A stretch of 64,000 bases of DNA from JALYLC01 sp035696365 (GTDB lineage: Bacteria; Actinomycetota; Thermoleophilia; Gaiellales; JALYLC01). Shown one piece after another: positions 43,587-51,660 of the stretch (its first letter is position 1; the number at the start of each line of letters is the position of its first letter). The notes beneath the pieces were generated by a model. The model was not told where the DNA came from. It ran no database searches and saw nothing but the letters and a program-made list of their open reading frames with translations. Made by a program: the position numbers and the translations under genes. Where the stretch lies: positions 1-64,000 of the forward strand of contig DASRQS010000008.1 of NCBI GenBank assembly GCA_035696365.1, read 5' to 3'.

Positions 43587-43633
43587 TCGGTATTCGCTGG
43601 GAACGCCTCGTCGGGATGCGGTGTACTCCCGGT

Positions 43634-44134
43634 ATGAAGACTCTTCGACTCCCCCGCCGCGGACTCGCGGCCTTCAGCGTTGTCACGGCCGTCGCGGCTG
43701 CGGCCTCCTCGTCTGCGCCCGCTGCCGCGCATGCGGCGACCCCTTGCGGCAGCATCGTCAGCGATGCGGTCATTCCGGCCTGGGCGCGCGGCGGCTTCTC
43801 CGAGCCCAAGCCGCGGGTGACGCACGTGCTTGGGCGGTCGGACTCGATCATCGCCATCCTGTTCGGAGCGCGAACCCTGCACGCGCCGCCGGCGACGGGC
43901 CGCAACAACAAGATCCTGTGGATCGCGCGGCGGCAGCCCAGCCTCGGCGATATGCATATCCGGGCGCAGCGCATGCGCGGCACGCAACTTCTCGGCAAGC
44001 CCGTCTCGCGTCTCGTCCCCGGCGGGCCCGGGCCGTCGACGATCGACCTGCCGGCCGCCGGGTGCTGGCGTTTCACGCTCACCTGGAAGACGGGACACGA
44101 CACGCTCGATCTCGGCTACGCCGCTCGTTCGTAG
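43634..44134 (+). CDS. Secreted protein of unknown function, 166 aa
   Basis: Signal peptide MKTLRLPRRGLAAFSVVTAV to about residue 35 (AAAHAAT). The mature part has two cysteines (TPCGSIVSD and AAGCWRFTL) able to form a disulfide, AWARGGFSEPKPRVTHVLG, and a beta-sandwich-like end PSTIDLPAAGCWRFTLTWKT. The style is of an exported Ig-like or lectin-like small domain. Family not recognised. Ends at TAG followed at once by GGTCTGACCC. Confidence 0.65.
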   Translation: MKTLRLPRRGLAAFSVVTAVAAAASSSAPAAAHAATPCGSIVSDAVIPAWARGGFSEPKPRVTHVLGRSDSIIAILFGARTLHAPPATGRNNKILWIARRQPSLGDMHIRAQRMRGTQLLGKPVSRLVPGGPGPSTIDLPAAGCWRFTLTWKTGHDTLDLGYAARS

Positions 44135-44168
44135 GGTCTGACCCGAGTTCCCGCTCGAGCCCTGGTCC

Positions 44169-44174
44169 TATACT
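44169..44174 (+). promoter_or_regulatory. -10 element TATACT
   Basis: Near-consensus -10, six bases before the ATG at 44181. Confidence 0.55.
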
Positions 44175-44180
44175 CGCGCC

Positions 44181-44993
44181 ATGGGCGATCTCGCTCGCGC
44201 GCACGCCGAGATTCGCGCCGATGCCGTCCGGCTCGCGGGCGGCCCGGGCGACATGCCGCAGCGCGTCGCGATCCTGCACGCGATCTTCGCCGACTCGAAC
44301 GGCAACCACGCATTCCCGGAGGTCGCCCTCCACGGAGCGCTCTGGGCCTACGGCTTCTACGAGCGGCGCGGCACGATCAGCCGGATGATCGCCTACCGCT
44401 ACTTCTACGACGCCGAGGAGCGCGCGAGCCGCTCCTACATGCTGTTCGAGTTCTCGCAGGGCTTCAAGGAGGCCAACCGGTTGGTCTTCGCCGACACCTA
44501 CACGAACTACGTCTTCTCCAAGCGCCACGGCGAGCAGCCGGGCGCGGAGGAGTTCCTGGCGCCCGACCTGCTCGAGGCCCTCAACCGCGTACACGCGGCC
44601 TCGCGGGCAAGCCGGCGCCTGACGCCCGCGGAGCGCGCCCAGGTGTTCGAGTGCGCGCTGATGTTCGAGCAGGAGCGCACCGTCGGGCCGAAGGTGCTCG
44701 AGGAGGTCGCGAAGTTCGACTGCCCGGTGCTCACGGCGTTCGTGCTGCGCCCGGTCGTGCGCTTCACCTACTTCCCGCGCACGACCTACATGACGTTCAG
44801 GAACTTCGGCGACACGGACGAGCGGGTCGAGAAGGCGGTGCGCAGCTACGAGCTCGCCGAGCGCACCGGCTGGGGCCGCGTGGGCGACACGATCCGCAGG
44901 CACGGCGTGCTTCCGCCGCGCTTCTTCGCCGATCCCCGCGCGTACGCCGGGGAGCTCTCGAAGACAGCCGGGGTCGCGCTGCCGCTTGGCTAG
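44181..44993 (+). CDS. Conserved-looking cytosolic protein of unknown function, 270 aa
   Basis: Mostly helical, rich in aromatic and charged residues, no signal peptide or membrane helix. Segments such as NHAFPEVALHGALWAYGFYE, YDAEERASRSYMLFEFSQGF, NRLVFADTYTNYVFSKRHGE and VVRFTYFPRTTYMTFRNFGD recall metal- or cofactor-binding helical bundles, but I cannot name a family. It shares its CTAG stop with the convergent beta-helix gene. Strong -10 upstream suggests active expression. Confidence 0.65.
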   Translation: MGDLARAHAEIRADAVRLAGGPGDMPQRVAILHAIFADSNGNHAFPEVALHGALWAYGFYERRGTISRMIAYRYFYDAEERASRSYMLFEFSQGFKEANRLVFADTYTNYVFSKRHGEQPGAEEFLAPDLLEALNRVHAASRASRRLTPAERAQVFECALMFEQERTVGPKVLEEVAKFDCPVLTAFVLRPVVRFTYFPRTTYMTFRNFGDTDERVEKAVRSYELAERTGWGRVGDTIRRHGVLPPRFFADPRAYAGELSKTAGVALPLG

Positions 44994-46384
44994 CTGCGCT
45001 GGAAGGCGCTCATGTCGGGCGCGGACGCCGGCACGGGGGTGCCTGCGAGGTCGTGCGAGAGCCCGAGCGCCGTGCCCCTGGCTGCGCCCAGATTGCCGGA
45101 TGCGACGCGGCCGTCGGCCGTGAAGGCGGGCGGCGCCGAGTTGATGCTCGCCGCGTCCTGACCCGAGAGGGCGCGCCACTTCGCCCACGTCACGCGTGCG
45201 CCGTTCCAGGCCACGCGCAGCTGATTCGGATCCGGGCTCGCATACCAGTTCGTGTCGGCCACGAAGGAGCCCACCAGCGCCTGGTCGTTGAGCAGGAACG
45301 CCGAGCCGAGCAGATCCGGGTTCGTGTACGCGAACAGGTTGTTGCGCATCTCGAGCTGCGCGGCGCTCACCACGAAGACGGCCGAGGCGTTGCCGCTCGA
45401 CGTCGAGCGGCCCGTCTGCTGCACGGTGTTGTTCCACAGTTGCGCGCGCGCCGCGGTGGTGCCCGTCGTCACCAGGATCCCGTGCTGGAAGCGACCCTGG
45501 ATGAGGTTGTACTCGGCAGTCACGAAGACCGGGTTGTCGGAGAGCACGAGCCCGAACATCGAGGACGTCAGCCGGTTGTCGGCGACCACGCCCGGACCGC
45601 CGGCGGCCTTGACGTCGGCGCCCGCGTTGTTGCCGATCACGTTGCGCGCGATCAGGTAGCCGTTCGCGCTCGGCCCGGCGTAGATGCCGTGCTCGAAGCC
45701 GGCGCCGTCGCCGTTGTCGCTGATGGAGTCGTCGATCACGGAACCGCCCCTGCCGTTCAGGCCGACGCCGTCGCCGTTGTACTGCTGGCCATCCTTGCCG
45801 TTGCCGCTGACCACCGACGAGCTGAGCGTCAGACCGACGGCCTGGGCCATCTCCATCAGGCCGCCGCGCGCGTTGCCGACGAGGCGCGAGCGCGTGACCG
45901 TGACTGCGGTGCCCGCCTTGACCTGCACGCCCGTGCCTGCGGAATTGGTCACGGTGTCGCCGTCCAGGACGATGCTCGAGGCGCTGTCGATCCAGACGGC
46001 CTGCGGAGCAGCCGCGAACACGGTGACACCCCGCAGGACGAGATCGTGGACGCCGACCAGCATCACGCTGACGGAGCCCGCCGGTCCCGCGATCGTGACG
46101 TCGCCGTCGGCCTGGTAGACGATCGGCGCCGCAGCCGTACCCGAGACCGAAGGCCGGAACTGGGAGGCATACGTCCCGGCGGCGATGTGGACCACGTCGC
46201 CGGGGCGCGCCAGCCGCATGGCAGGCGTCAGCGAGCACCAGGGAGTCGAGGCATCGCCGGCGACGACGGCGCTCGCGGAGTCGGAGCAGCCGGCGCGGGC
46301 CGGGTTGACGTAGGTGTCGGAGGCCTGCGCGACCCCCGGAATCGCCAGCGCCAGGAACGCGGGAAGCAGGGCCAGAATTTTCAT
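44990..46384 (-). CDS. Secreted right-handed beta-helix protein (paralogue 1)
   Basis: 464 residues. Signal peptide MKILALLPAFLALAIPGVAQ, then a start typical of pectate-lyase/DUF1565-like solenoids: DTYVNPARAGCSDSASAV, CSLTPAMRLARPGDVVHIAAG. Repeated rungs with N-x-I/V patterns follow (TVTRSRLVGNARGGL, LIARNVIGNNAGADVKAAGG, ARAQLWNNTVQQTGRSTSSG). The GDGAGFEHGIYAG loop may line the active or binding groove. Probably binds or cleaves an acidic polysaccharide outside the cell. Paralogue 2 lies directly upstream on the same strand, each with its own -10. Confidence 0.85.
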   Translation of the reverse strand: MKILALLPAFLALAIPGVAQASDTYVNPARAGCSDSASAVVAGDASTPWCSLTPAMRLARPGDVVHIAAGTYASQFRPSVSGTAAAPIVYQADGDVTIAGPAGSVSVMLVGVHDLVLRGVTVFAAAPQAVWIDSASSIVLDGDTVTNSAGTGVQVKAGTAVTVTRSRLVGNARGGLMEMAQAVGLTLSSSVVSGNGKDGQQYNGDGVGLNGRGGSVIDDSISDNGDGAGFEHGIYAGPSANGYLIARNVIGNNAGADVKAAGGPGVVADNRLTSSMFGLVLSDNPVFVTAEYNLIQGRFQHGILVTTGTTAARAQLWNNTVQQTGRSTSSGNASAVFVVSAAQLEMRNNLFAYTNPDLLGSAFLLNDQALVGSFVADTNWYASPDPNQLRVAWNGARVTWAKWRALSGQDAASINSAPPAFTADGRVASGNLGAARGTALGLSHDLAGTPVPASAPDMSAFQRS

Positions 46385-46390
46385 TGCGCG

Positions 46391-46419
46391 AACGTACGCC
46401 CTAGTGCGTACCGTGACAA
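46391..46419 (-). promoter_or_regulatory. Full sigma-70-type promoter for beta-helix paralogue 1
   Basis: On the minus strand TTGTCA (46419-46414) is 17 bases from TACGTT (46396-46391), which is 6 bases from the ATG at 46384. The best -35/-10 pair seen in the window. Confidence 0.65.
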
Positions 46420-46440
46420 GCGGCCGGTCCGGAAAACCCT

Positions 46441-47838
46441 CTACCTGTGCTGGAAGGCTCCGATATCGGGCGCGGCGCCCGGGTCGATGGGCGTGCCGGC
46501 GAAGTCGTGCGCAAGCCCCAGACGGGTGCCGCGGCCGGCTCCCATGTTGCGCGAGGCGACGCGGCCGCTGGATGTGAAGGCCGGCGGCCGCGAGTCGATG
46601 CTGGCCGAATCCTGGCCCGAGAGCGAGCGCCACTGCCCGAACGTGACCCGCGAGCCGTTCCAGGCCAGACGGCGTCTCGAGCCGTCGGTACTCGAGTACC
46701 AGTTCGTGAGCGAGACGAAGCTGCCGATGCGCGAGCGGTCGTTGATCATGAGCGCCGCGCCGAGCGCATCGGGGTTGGTGTACGAGATGAGGTTGTTGCG
46801 CAGGTCGAGCTGCGCCGCGCTGCCCACGAACACGGCGGACGCGTTGCCGGTCGAGGTCGAGCGCCCGGTCTGACGCACGGTGTTGTTCCAGAGCCGCACG
46901 CGCGCGGGCGTGGCCCCCGTCGTCAGCAGCACCCCGTGCTGGAAGCGACCCTGGATGAGGTTGTACTGCACCGTGACGGGCACCGGGTTGTCCGAGAGCA
47001 CCACGCCGAACAAGCCCGAGTTCAGGCGGTTGCGGGCCACCAGTCCCGGGCCGCCGGCGGCCTTGATGTCGGCGCCCGCATTGCCACCGATCGTGTTGCC
47101 GGTGATCGTGAACCGGCCGGCCTTGGCGCCCGCGTAGATACCGTGCTCGAAGCCCACGCCGTCGCCGTTGTGCGTGATGGTGTTGCCCGAGACGGTCGCG
47201 CCCGAGCTGTTCAACTCGACGCCGTCGCCGTCATAGCGCCGGCCGTCGTGGCCGTTCGCGCTCACGAGCGAGTCGCGCAGTGTCGTGCCGCGCGCCGGGC
47301 TCATGTCGAGCAGGCCGGCGCGCGCGTTGTTGATCAGGCGCGAGCGCGTGATCGAGACCGACGTGCCGCGCTTGATCTGCACGCCGACGCCTGAGCGGTT
47401 CGCGACCGTCAGGCGATCGATGGCGATGTTGCTCGCGTCATCGACCCACACGCCCTGGACGGCCGCCGCGCGCACCGTGAGCCCGCGCAACGCGAGATCG
47501 TGCACGCCGGTCAGCATCACGCCGACCGTCCCCGCCGGGGTGGCGATCACGACCGGGCCGTCCGCCTGGTAGACGATCGGCTCTTGCGGCGTACCGGAGC
47601 GCAGCGGCCGCAACTGCGTCGCGTAGGTCGCGCTCGCGAGGTGCACGACGTCGCCGGGACCGGCAAGCCCGAGCGCGGGCGTGAGCGTGCACCATGGCGT
47701 TGCCTGGTGGGCGGCGACGTCGGCGCCGGCGGTATCGGAGCAGCCGGCTGCGTGGGGATCGACGTAGAGGTCGGCCGCCCGCGCCGTCGCGGGAACGACG
47801 AGCGAGAGCGCGAGCGTGAGGATGAACCGGACGCGCAT
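46441..47838 (-). CDS. Secreted right-handed beta-helix protein (paralogue 2)
   Basis: 465 residues, about the same length as the downstream paralogue and similar throughout (TPWCTLTPALGLAGPGDVVH, GFEHGIYAGAKAGRFTITGN, TGRSTSTGNASAVFVGSAAQ, YNLIQGRFQHGVLLTTGATP). Signal peptide MRVRFILTLALSLVVPATAR. Two cysteines near the N-terminus are conserved between the copies. Tandem duplication with clear divergence suggests different sugar specificity. Start supported by TACGCT 6 bases upstream (47850-47845). Divergent from the PHP phosphatase that heads the second polysaccharide operon. Confidence 0.85.
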   Translation of the reverse strand: MRVRFILTLALSLVVPATARAADLYVDPHAAGCSDTAGADVAAHQATPWCTLTPALGLAGPGDVVHLASATYATQLRPLRSGTPQEPIVYQADGPVVIATPAGTVGVMLTGVHDLALRGLTVRAAAVQGVWVDDASNIAIDRLTVANRSGVGVQIKRGTSVSITRSRLINNARAGLLDMSPARGTTLRDSLVSANGHDGRRYDGDGVELNSSGATVSGNTITHNGDGVGFEHGIYAGAKAGRFTITGNTIGGNAGADIKAAGGPGLVARNRLNSGLFGVVLSDNPVPVTVQYNLIQGRFQHGVLLTTGATPARVRLWNNTVRQTGRSTSTGNASAVFVGSAAQLDLRNNLISYTNPDALGAALMINDRSRIGSFVSLTNWYSSTDGSRRRLAWNGSRVTFGQWRSLSGQDSASIDSRPPAFTSSGRVASRNMGAGRGTRLGLAHDFAGTPIDPGAAPDIGAFQHR

Positions 47839-47844
47839 CGCCGG

Positions 47845-47850
47845 AGCGTA
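47845..47850 (-). promoter_or_regulatory. -10 element TACGCT for beta-helix paralogue 2
   Basis: Six bases from the ATG at 47838 on the minus strand. Confidence 0.5.
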
Positions 47851-47895
47851 TCGCCGACCCTCAAGTCAGCCGCCATCGGCGTCGATAGTGGATCC

Positions 47896-48687
47896 GTGGG
47901 CGAGCGTGCGAATACCCGATCGTTCGTCGACGTGCACGTGCACGTGGTCGCCGGCATCGACGACGGGCCGGCCGACGACGCCGAGACCGATGCGTTGCTG
48001 GATGCCCTCGTTGCGCAGGGCGCGACGACGGTCGTCACGACGCCGCACGTCGACGCGCGCTTCGGCGGGGAGCCCGACGACGTCGCCGCGCGCGTGCGTG
48101 CGCTGCGCGAGCGCCGGCCCGGCGTACCGGACGTGCTCGCCGGAGCGGAGGTCCATCCCGGCCGGCTCGACGACGTGCTGGCCGCCGGCGCCGCCCGCTT
48201 CACGCTCGACGGCGGCGGTACGCTGCTGGTCGAGGCTGGGACGGACGTGCCCGGCGCAGTGCTCGAGCACTGCCTGCGGCGCCTCGAGCACGTCGGCGTG
48301 CGCACGCTCTTCGCCCACGCCGAGCGCTCGCGCGCGTTCGCGAGCGACAAGGATCTCGTCCGCGGTCTCGTGGCGCGCGGAGCCTGCCTGCAGGTCAACG
48401 CTCGCTCGCTCTGCTCCGGCGCCGGCGCCCGCGGCAAGTTCGCCTGGAACCTGCTCGACGAAGGCCTCCTCAGCGTGGTCGCCTCGGATGCCCACGCGCT
48501 CGGTCTGCGGCCGCCGCGTCTCGCCGAGGCAGCCGACGAGCTCGCGAAGCGGCAGGGCGAGGACGCGGTCCACACCCTGATGCACGTCAATCCTGCGGCG
48601 CTCTGCGAGGGGCGCGACGCGCCGCCGTTCCAGCCCAGCAAGCACGCCCGGCGCGGTGCCTGGCTTCATCGAATAGGGCGGCCATGA
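47896..48687 (+). CDS. PHP-domain tyrosine phosphatase (CpsB/YwqE-like)
   Basis: 263 residues from a GTG. SFVDVHVHVVAGIDDGPADD carries the HxH metal pair and the IDDG motif of CpsB phosphatases; VVTTPHVDARF, VLAGAEVHPG, RTLFAHAERSRAF and VVASDAHALGLRPP supply the other PHP metal ligands. Works with BY-kinases to reset phosphorylation that controls polysaccharide chain length. Its stop overlaps the kinase start (ATGA), so the pair is translationally coupled. First gene of an operon reaching 54274. Confidence 0.9.
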   Translation: MGERANTRSFVDVHVHVVAGIDDGPADDAETDALLDALVAQGATTVVTTPHVDARFGGEPDDVAARVRALRERRPGVPDVLAGAEVHPGRLDDVLAAGAARFTLDGGGTLLVEAGTDVPGAVLEHCLRRLEHVGVRTLFAHAERSRAFASDKDLVRGLVARGACLQVNARSLCSGAGARGKFAWNLLDEGLLSVVASDAHALGLRPPRLAEAADELAKRQGEDAVHTLMHVNPAALCEGRDAPPFQPSKHARRGAWLHRIGRP

Positions 48688-50255
48688 GCTTTCAGACTCC
48701 GTATCGGGAATCCCCCGCGCTGACCGGTTTGCAGATGTCCATGGGCGAGGGCCAGACCCCGCCCAAGGCCAACGAGTTCCAGGCGTTTGCCAGCATGCTG
48801 AGGCGGCGCAAGTGGATCGTCATCCTGGTGATGCTGTTCGGCGGCCTCAACGCGTTCGCGTACGCCTCGCTCCAGAAGAACGTCTACCAGGCCAGCGTGC
48901 TCATGCGCGTGGATACGGCGAGCAGCGCCGGCATCCCTCAGAGCGACCAGATCAACGCCTCCATCGCGCTGGCCAAGACGTTCGTCGTCGAGTTGACGAA
49001 CGGCGGCTTCATCCAGCAGGCCGCGAGGAAGCTGCAGACGACGCCTTCCAACATCAGCTCGCGCGTCTCCGCCGGTGTCGTCGCCGATGCTCCGCTGATC
49101 CGCATCAGCGTGACGGGGGCGACTCCCAGGGCGGCGCGCACCCTGGCTCAGGACTACGCCGACTACTCCGTCTCGGCCATCAAGGCCCAGTACCTCGTGG
49201 GGGCCAGCGAGCAGGTCGGCGCGCTGCAGAAGCAGTCGGACACGCTCAGCGCCCGCATCCGGCAACTGGTGGCACGGCAGCGCATCAGCAACCCGGCGAG
49301 CGCGGCGCAGATCGCCGACCAGATCGTCGCGCTCCGCAACAGCCGGACGCAGCTCGCCCAGCAGATCGCCATCGCGCTCGCCGACGGCGGGCGGCAGTCC
49401 ACCTCGGTGCAGCTCGCGGCACCCGCCACGGGCAGCAAGACGCCGATCTCGCCGCGCCTGCCGTTCGACGTCGTGCTCGGCCTGCTCGTCGGCCTGCTGG
49501 TCGGCGTGCTGCTGGCCTGGGTCCGCGACCAGCTCGACCGCTCGATCCACGATCTCGACGAGGTCGAGCAGAACACACGCCAGCCCGTCCTCGCCACCGT
49601 CCCGCTCGTGCGCGATCACCTCGATGCCAGCAACGGCGTGCTCGCGAACGCCTACGACGTGCTGCGCGTGAGCGCGGGCATCGTCGCCGGCAGCGGCGCC
49701 TCGCGCGCGCAGGTGATCGCCATCACCTCGGCCCGCGAGGGCGAGGGGAAGTCGTCGACCGTGATCGGCCTCGGGCGCTCGCTCGTCCGCTCGGGCCGGC
49801 GGGTGCTGCTGATCGACGCCGACCTGCGCCGTGCCGGCCTCTCGCACCAGCTCGAGATGGTTGGTCAGCCCGGGCTGACGGAAGTGCTGCGCGACGGCAG
49901 CGACCTCCTCTCCGCGATCGTGGCGGGCCATCACGACATGCCCGACGTCCTGCCCGCCGGCTCGGGCGACTCGAGCCCGCCCACGCTGCTCGACTCGCTC
50001 GCCTTCGAGGAGCTGCTCGACCGCGTCAGGCACCGCTACGAAACGATCGTGATCGACACACCGCCCTCGCGCCAGATCGCCGACGGCATCGTGATCGCCT
50101 CCAAGTCCGACGCCGTGATCCTGGTCGTGCGCCTCGGGCTCGTGCGCCGCGACGACCTCGCCGCGATCGTGGGGCGCCTCTCGAGCGCGTCGTTCCGGCT
50201 GCTCGGCGAGGTGGTCTACGGCGCGGGCGACGAGCGCGAGTATGGCTACAGCTAG
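48684..50255 (+). CDS. Wzz-type chain-length regulator fused to BY-kinase-like ATPase
   Basis: 523 residues. Membrane helix 1 (about 43-62), periplasmic-type coiled region to about 255, helix 2 (about 262-280), then a P-loop domain: SAREGEGKSS (Walker A, 349-358), VLLIDADLRR (Walker A') and ETIVIDTPPS (Walker B). This is the one-chain Wzc-like layout. The C-terminus ends DEREYGYS with only two tyrosines, unlike the tyrosine cluster of classical BY-kinases. Controls polymer length at the membrane together with the polymerase that overlaps its last 14 bases. Confidence 0.92.
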   Translation: MSFQTPYRESPALTGLQMSMGEGQTPPKANEFQAFASMLRRRKWIVILVMLFGGLNAFAYASLQKNVYQASVLMRVDTASSAGIPQSDQINASIALAKTFVVELTNGGFIQQAARKLQTTPSNISSRVSAGVVADAPLIRISVTGATPRAARTLAQDYADYSVSAIKAQYLVGASEQVGALQKQSDTLSARIRQLVARQRISNPASAAQIADQIVALRNSRTQLAQQIAIALADGGRQSTSVQLAAPATGSKTPISPRLPFDVVLGLLVGLLVGVLLAWVRDQLDRSIHDLDEVEQNTRQPVLATVPLVRDHLDASNGVLANAYDVLRVSAGIVAGSGASRAQVIAITSAREGEGKSSTVIGLGRSLVRSGRRVLLIDADLRRAGLSHQLEMVGQPGLTEVLRDGSDLLSAIVAGHHDMPDVLPAGSGDSSPPTLLDSLAFEELLDRVRHRYETIVIDTPPSRQIADGIVIASKSDAVILVVRLGLVRRDDLAAIVGRLSSASFRLLGEVVYGAGDEREYGYS

Positions 50256-51660
50256 TCATGTAGCACCCGTGCAGTCCGCGCGCGCGGCCTTCGCGTCGCT
50301 CTCGGCTCGCGACCTGACCGGCAGCTCGCGCGGCGTCTGGTTCGGCGCGCTGCTCGTGGCCTTCGCGATGCTCTGGGAGGCGCCGCGGCAGCCGCTCGTG
50401 ATCCTGTTCGTGCCGTTCGCCTGCGTCGCCGTGGTGCTCGCAGTGCGCTCACCGGCCTGGCCGCTCGGCATCACGACCGGCGCGACGCTGATCGCGCTGC
50501 TGGCCCACGGCCACCTGCCGCAGGGCGCGACGATCGGCGCCTACACGGCCTGGCTGCTGTTCGCGCTCGTCGTGACGATGGTGCGTGGAGACCGCGCGCA
50601 TCCACCGCTTCGCCTCGTGCTGGACTTCTCGGCCGTGGGGACGATCGCGCTGCTGGCGCTCATGCTCACGCGGCTCCCGGCCTCCGGCGACGGCGCCTAC
50701 GGCCTCCACAAGATCGAGCTCTTCGCACTTGCCGCCGTCGTCCCGTACATCGTCGGCACCGTGGTCGGCTACGTGCGCAGGGATCTCGAGCTGTTCATCC
50801 GTGTGTTCGTTGCGATGATCGTCGCGGCCGCTGTCTACAACACCTTCCTGATCGCCACGGGCGCGGCCAGCCGGCAGTTCTCCGACCGCTACTCGCTGGG
50901 TGCGGCGATCGACGTGATCGGCCTCTCCCGCACGATGGGCGCCGTCACCCTGATCCTGCTCTTCCTGCTCGTGCGGGCCGAGACGGTGCGCAAGCGCGCC
51001 GTCTACGGGCTCGCGATGGTGCCTGTCGCGATCACGTTCCTCAGCTCGGGCTCGCGCGGTCCCGTGATCGGCATGCTCGTGGCCCTTCCCTCGGTGCTCC
51101 TCTGGCGCGCGGCGAGCCCTGCGCTCGCCCGCCGCCTGGCCGCCTCGCTCGTGGCCGTCGGCGCCCTCGCCGTCGTCGCCATCGTCGCTCTCGTCCCGCC
51201 CGAGGCCACGCAGCGCTCGCTCTCGATCTTCCAGACCACGCAGGAGGCCGGCGACACCTCGCGCTTCATCCTCTGGAACGAGGCGATTCACGCCTTCTCG
51301 TCGAGCCTCACGCATACCCTCGTGGGAATCGGGACCGGCGGCTACGCTGCGATCGCCACCACGGGCTCCATCTACCCCCACAACATCTTCATGGAGGTCG
51401 GCTCGGAGCTCGGCGTGCTCGGCCTGCTGGCGCTTGCGGCCTTCATCTTCTCCGTGTTTTTCCGGCAGCTCCGCCTGCTCGGGCACGGCGGCGAGACAGC
51501 CGGCTGGGCCGGGCTCGTGCTGACCCTGTTCGTGTTCTCCCTCGTCAACGCGCAGTTCTCGGGCGACGTGTCGTCCAACTCCGGCCTCTGGCTCTGGGGA
51601 GGCATCGCGAGCGGTCTGGCGGCGGCCGCGCACGCGGAGTCGCGCGGCGCGGGCCCGTGA
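50242..51660 (+). CDS. O-antigen ligase/polymerase-like membrane protein (second copy)
   Basis: 472 residues with about 12 membrane helices. TSRFILWNEAIHAFSSSLTH, GIGTGGYAAIATTG and YPHNIFMEVGSELGVLGLL match the RxxxW and HN-x-x-x-E positions of the Wzy_C family. The ATG lies inside the end of the kinase gene, so the two are coupled. Distinct in sequence from 22590-24419, suggesting two polymers or a polymerase and a ligase. Confidence 0.88.
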   Translation: MATASHVAPVQSARAAFASLSARDLTGSSRGVWFGALLVAFAMLWEAPRQPLVILFVPFACVAVVLAVRSPAWPLGITTGATLIALLAHGHLPQGATIGAYTAWLLFALVVTMVRGDRAHPPLRLVLDFSAVGTIALLALMLTRLPASGDGAYGLHKIELFALAAVVPYIVGTVVGYVRRDLELFIRVFVAMIVAAAVYNTFLIATGAASRQFSDRYSLGAAIDVIGLSRTMGAVTLILLFLLVRAETVRKRAVYGLAMVPVAITFLSSGSRGPVIGMLVALPSVLLWRAASPALARRLAASLVAVGALAVVAIVALVPPEATQRSLSIFQTTQEAGDTSRFILWNEAIHAFSSSLTHTLVGIGTGGYAAIATTGSIYPHNIFMEVGSELGVLGLLALAAFIFSVFFRQLRLLGHGGETAGWAGLVLTLFVFSLVNAQFSGDVSSNSGLWLWGGIASGLAAAAHAESRGAGP

